Shown here piece by piece: positions 4,557 through 5,389 of a stretch of DNA of 5,389 nt. The position numbers and the translations under genes are program-made. The notes beneath the pieces are model-generated. The model had not been told where the DNA came from and did not search any database. It worked only from the letters and a program-made list of their open reading frames with translations. The stretch comes from an uncultured bacterium. Lineage in GTDB: Bacteria > Planctomycetota > Phycisphaerae > Phycisphaerales > SM1A02. Every line of letters begins with the position of its first letter. Within the stretch, counting starts at the first letter, position 1. The stretch spans positions 1 through 5,389 of the forward strand of contig CAJACJ010000269.1 of assembly GCA_903938205.1 (NCBI GenBank). The letters are read 5' to 3'.

Positions 4557-5389
4557 ATGAAAAATAAAAATGGATTCACCCTGATTGAATTACTCGTCGT
4601 TATGGCGATTATCGCGCTGTTGCTCGGACTTCTTTTGCCCGCGCTTGCCAAAGCCAGAAACACGGCCCGACAAGTCAAGGATGCCACTCAAATTAAACAG
4701 GTCCACACTGCGTGGTTCACCAAAGGAACAGACAGTCCGCGTGGCATCTTTCCACTTCCTGGCGAAATCAATCGCATTGGCTCGCTTCCAGGACGCGGCG
4801 ATGAAGATGAACTGAAGAACAGTCACGCCAATTTGTTCGCGGCGTGCATTGCTCAGCAATTTATTGGGCCTGCAATTCTGATTAGCCCTTCAGAGTCTTC
4901 CAGCAATATCGCGGTGTGTTCAAACTTTGACTTCACCAAGTACAAGCCTGCTCAGGATATTTACTGGGACGGCGATTTAGCCAATGGAACTTCTGGAAAT
5001 TCGGGCGTAACAGGAACTCGTAATTTCAACACCGACCTGACTAAAATTTCCGCCACAAGTTACGCCACAATGCCATTGACTCCACGCTTAGCGACATCCA
5101 AGGTTTCTAATCGTCGCGATACGCAATGGAAAGTTGGAGCGACTGGTGGAAGTAAATTTCCAATCACTGGAAATCGCGGCGTAAAGGATGGGTTGATGAC
5201 TGGCGCGGAGTCAGATTCTTTGTCCTACACCAACTCAAACACCCTGAAGATTCACGGCGCCGTGAATCAGTGGGAAGGCTGGGTTTGCTTCAATGACGGG
5301 CACGCCACTTTTGCTAACGGATTTTGGCCAGAAGGCATGAACTGTGTTACCAACGGAGATGCTGAAAAATCCTGTGTGCCTGGAACCAC
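4557..5389 (+). CDS. Type II pseudopilin-like protein, second of pair, C-terminus beyond right edge
   Basis: The frame from the ATG at 4557 stays open to the window edge (277 complete codons), so the gene is partial. It starts MKNKNG, with a prepilin peptidase site after Gly6, then FTLIE (Glu11 at +5) and a hydrophobic helix to about residue 30. It is paralogous to the preceding gene along its length. Shared blocks include ALxKA after the helix, KDxxQIKQVH (41-50 in both), PxPG (66-69), KYKPAQDIYWD (128-138), RRDTQWK (186-192), GNRG (205-208) and VCFNDGH (243-249), then FWPEG and Cys263. It keeps the intact DGH where its neighbour has DNH. By comparison with the first copy, some 60 to 80 residues should lie beyond the edge. 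The export and filament role is inferred from the leader; the function is not known. The ribosome-binding site is weak, and translation may depend on the upstream gene's transcript. Confidence 0.88.
   Translation, partial: MKNKNGFTLIELLVVMAIIALLLGLLLPALAKARNTARQVKDATQIKQVHTAWFTKGTDSPRGIFPLPGEINRIGSLPGRGDEDELKNSHANLFAACIAQQFIGPAILISPSESSSNIAVCSNFDFTKYKPAQDIYWDGDLANGTSGNSGVTGTRNFNTDLTKISATSYATMPLTPRLATSKVSNRRDTQWKVGATGGSKFPITGNRGVKDGLMTGAESDSLSYTNSNTLKIHGAVNQWEGWVCFNDGHATFANGFWPEGMNCVTNGDAEKSCVPGT

Overview
The window reads as a chromosomal segment of a Gram-negative bacterium, most likely from the PVC group and probably a planctomycete (Phycisphaerae-like). This is inferred from four things: an LpxK lipid A kinase, a Hanks-type Ser/Thr kinase with a membrane tail and a GspE-N-like N-terminal segment, and two large type II pseudopilin-like proteins of the expanded planctomycete type. 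No rRNA, tRNA, CRISPR array or insertion sequence is visible.

Left part (1-983, minus strand): a two-gene unit reads leftwards. A Maf-family nucleotide pyrophosphatase is followed, with an ATGA stop/start overlap, by lpxK, which runs off the left edge. A 76-bp divergent spacer separates this unit from a plus-strand gene.

Middle (1060-2978): a 474-residue Ser/Thr kinase has a Ser/Gly/Pro-rich N-terminus, a GspE-N-like segment, a complete kinase core, and one transmembrane helix almost at the C-terminus. It converges with a RidA/YjgF-family gene on the minus strand. Only 26 bp, including a 12-bp GC-rich palindrome, separate their stop codons.

Intergenic region (2979-3461, about 480 bp): I find no convincing protein gene, but the stretch is rich in inverted repeats. 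Two hairpins lie just upstream of the RidA-family gene. Four more follow one another between 3092 and 3273, one with a GAAA tetraloop and one with a 15-position arm. Downstream come a TATATA box, a tandem 9-mer with an 11-bp period, and a separated 10-mer repeat. This is the least explained part of the window and a candidate for a structured leader RNA, a small RNA or a regulator-binding region.

Right part (3462-5389, plus strand): two tandem, clearly paralogous pseudopilin-like genes. The first is complete (342 aa). The second starts at 4557 and runs open off the right edge (277 codons visible). Both have a prepilin peptidase site (G|FTLIE), a hydrophobic helix, and shared distal motifs: RRDTQWK, a GxRG turn, and Cys-Phe-x-Asp-x-His followed by PEG and a second Cys. 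The pair is probably one transcription unit making exported or surface-filament proteins. The left genes concern outer-membrane lipid synthesis and metabolite clean-up; no direct functional link to the pilins is visible.
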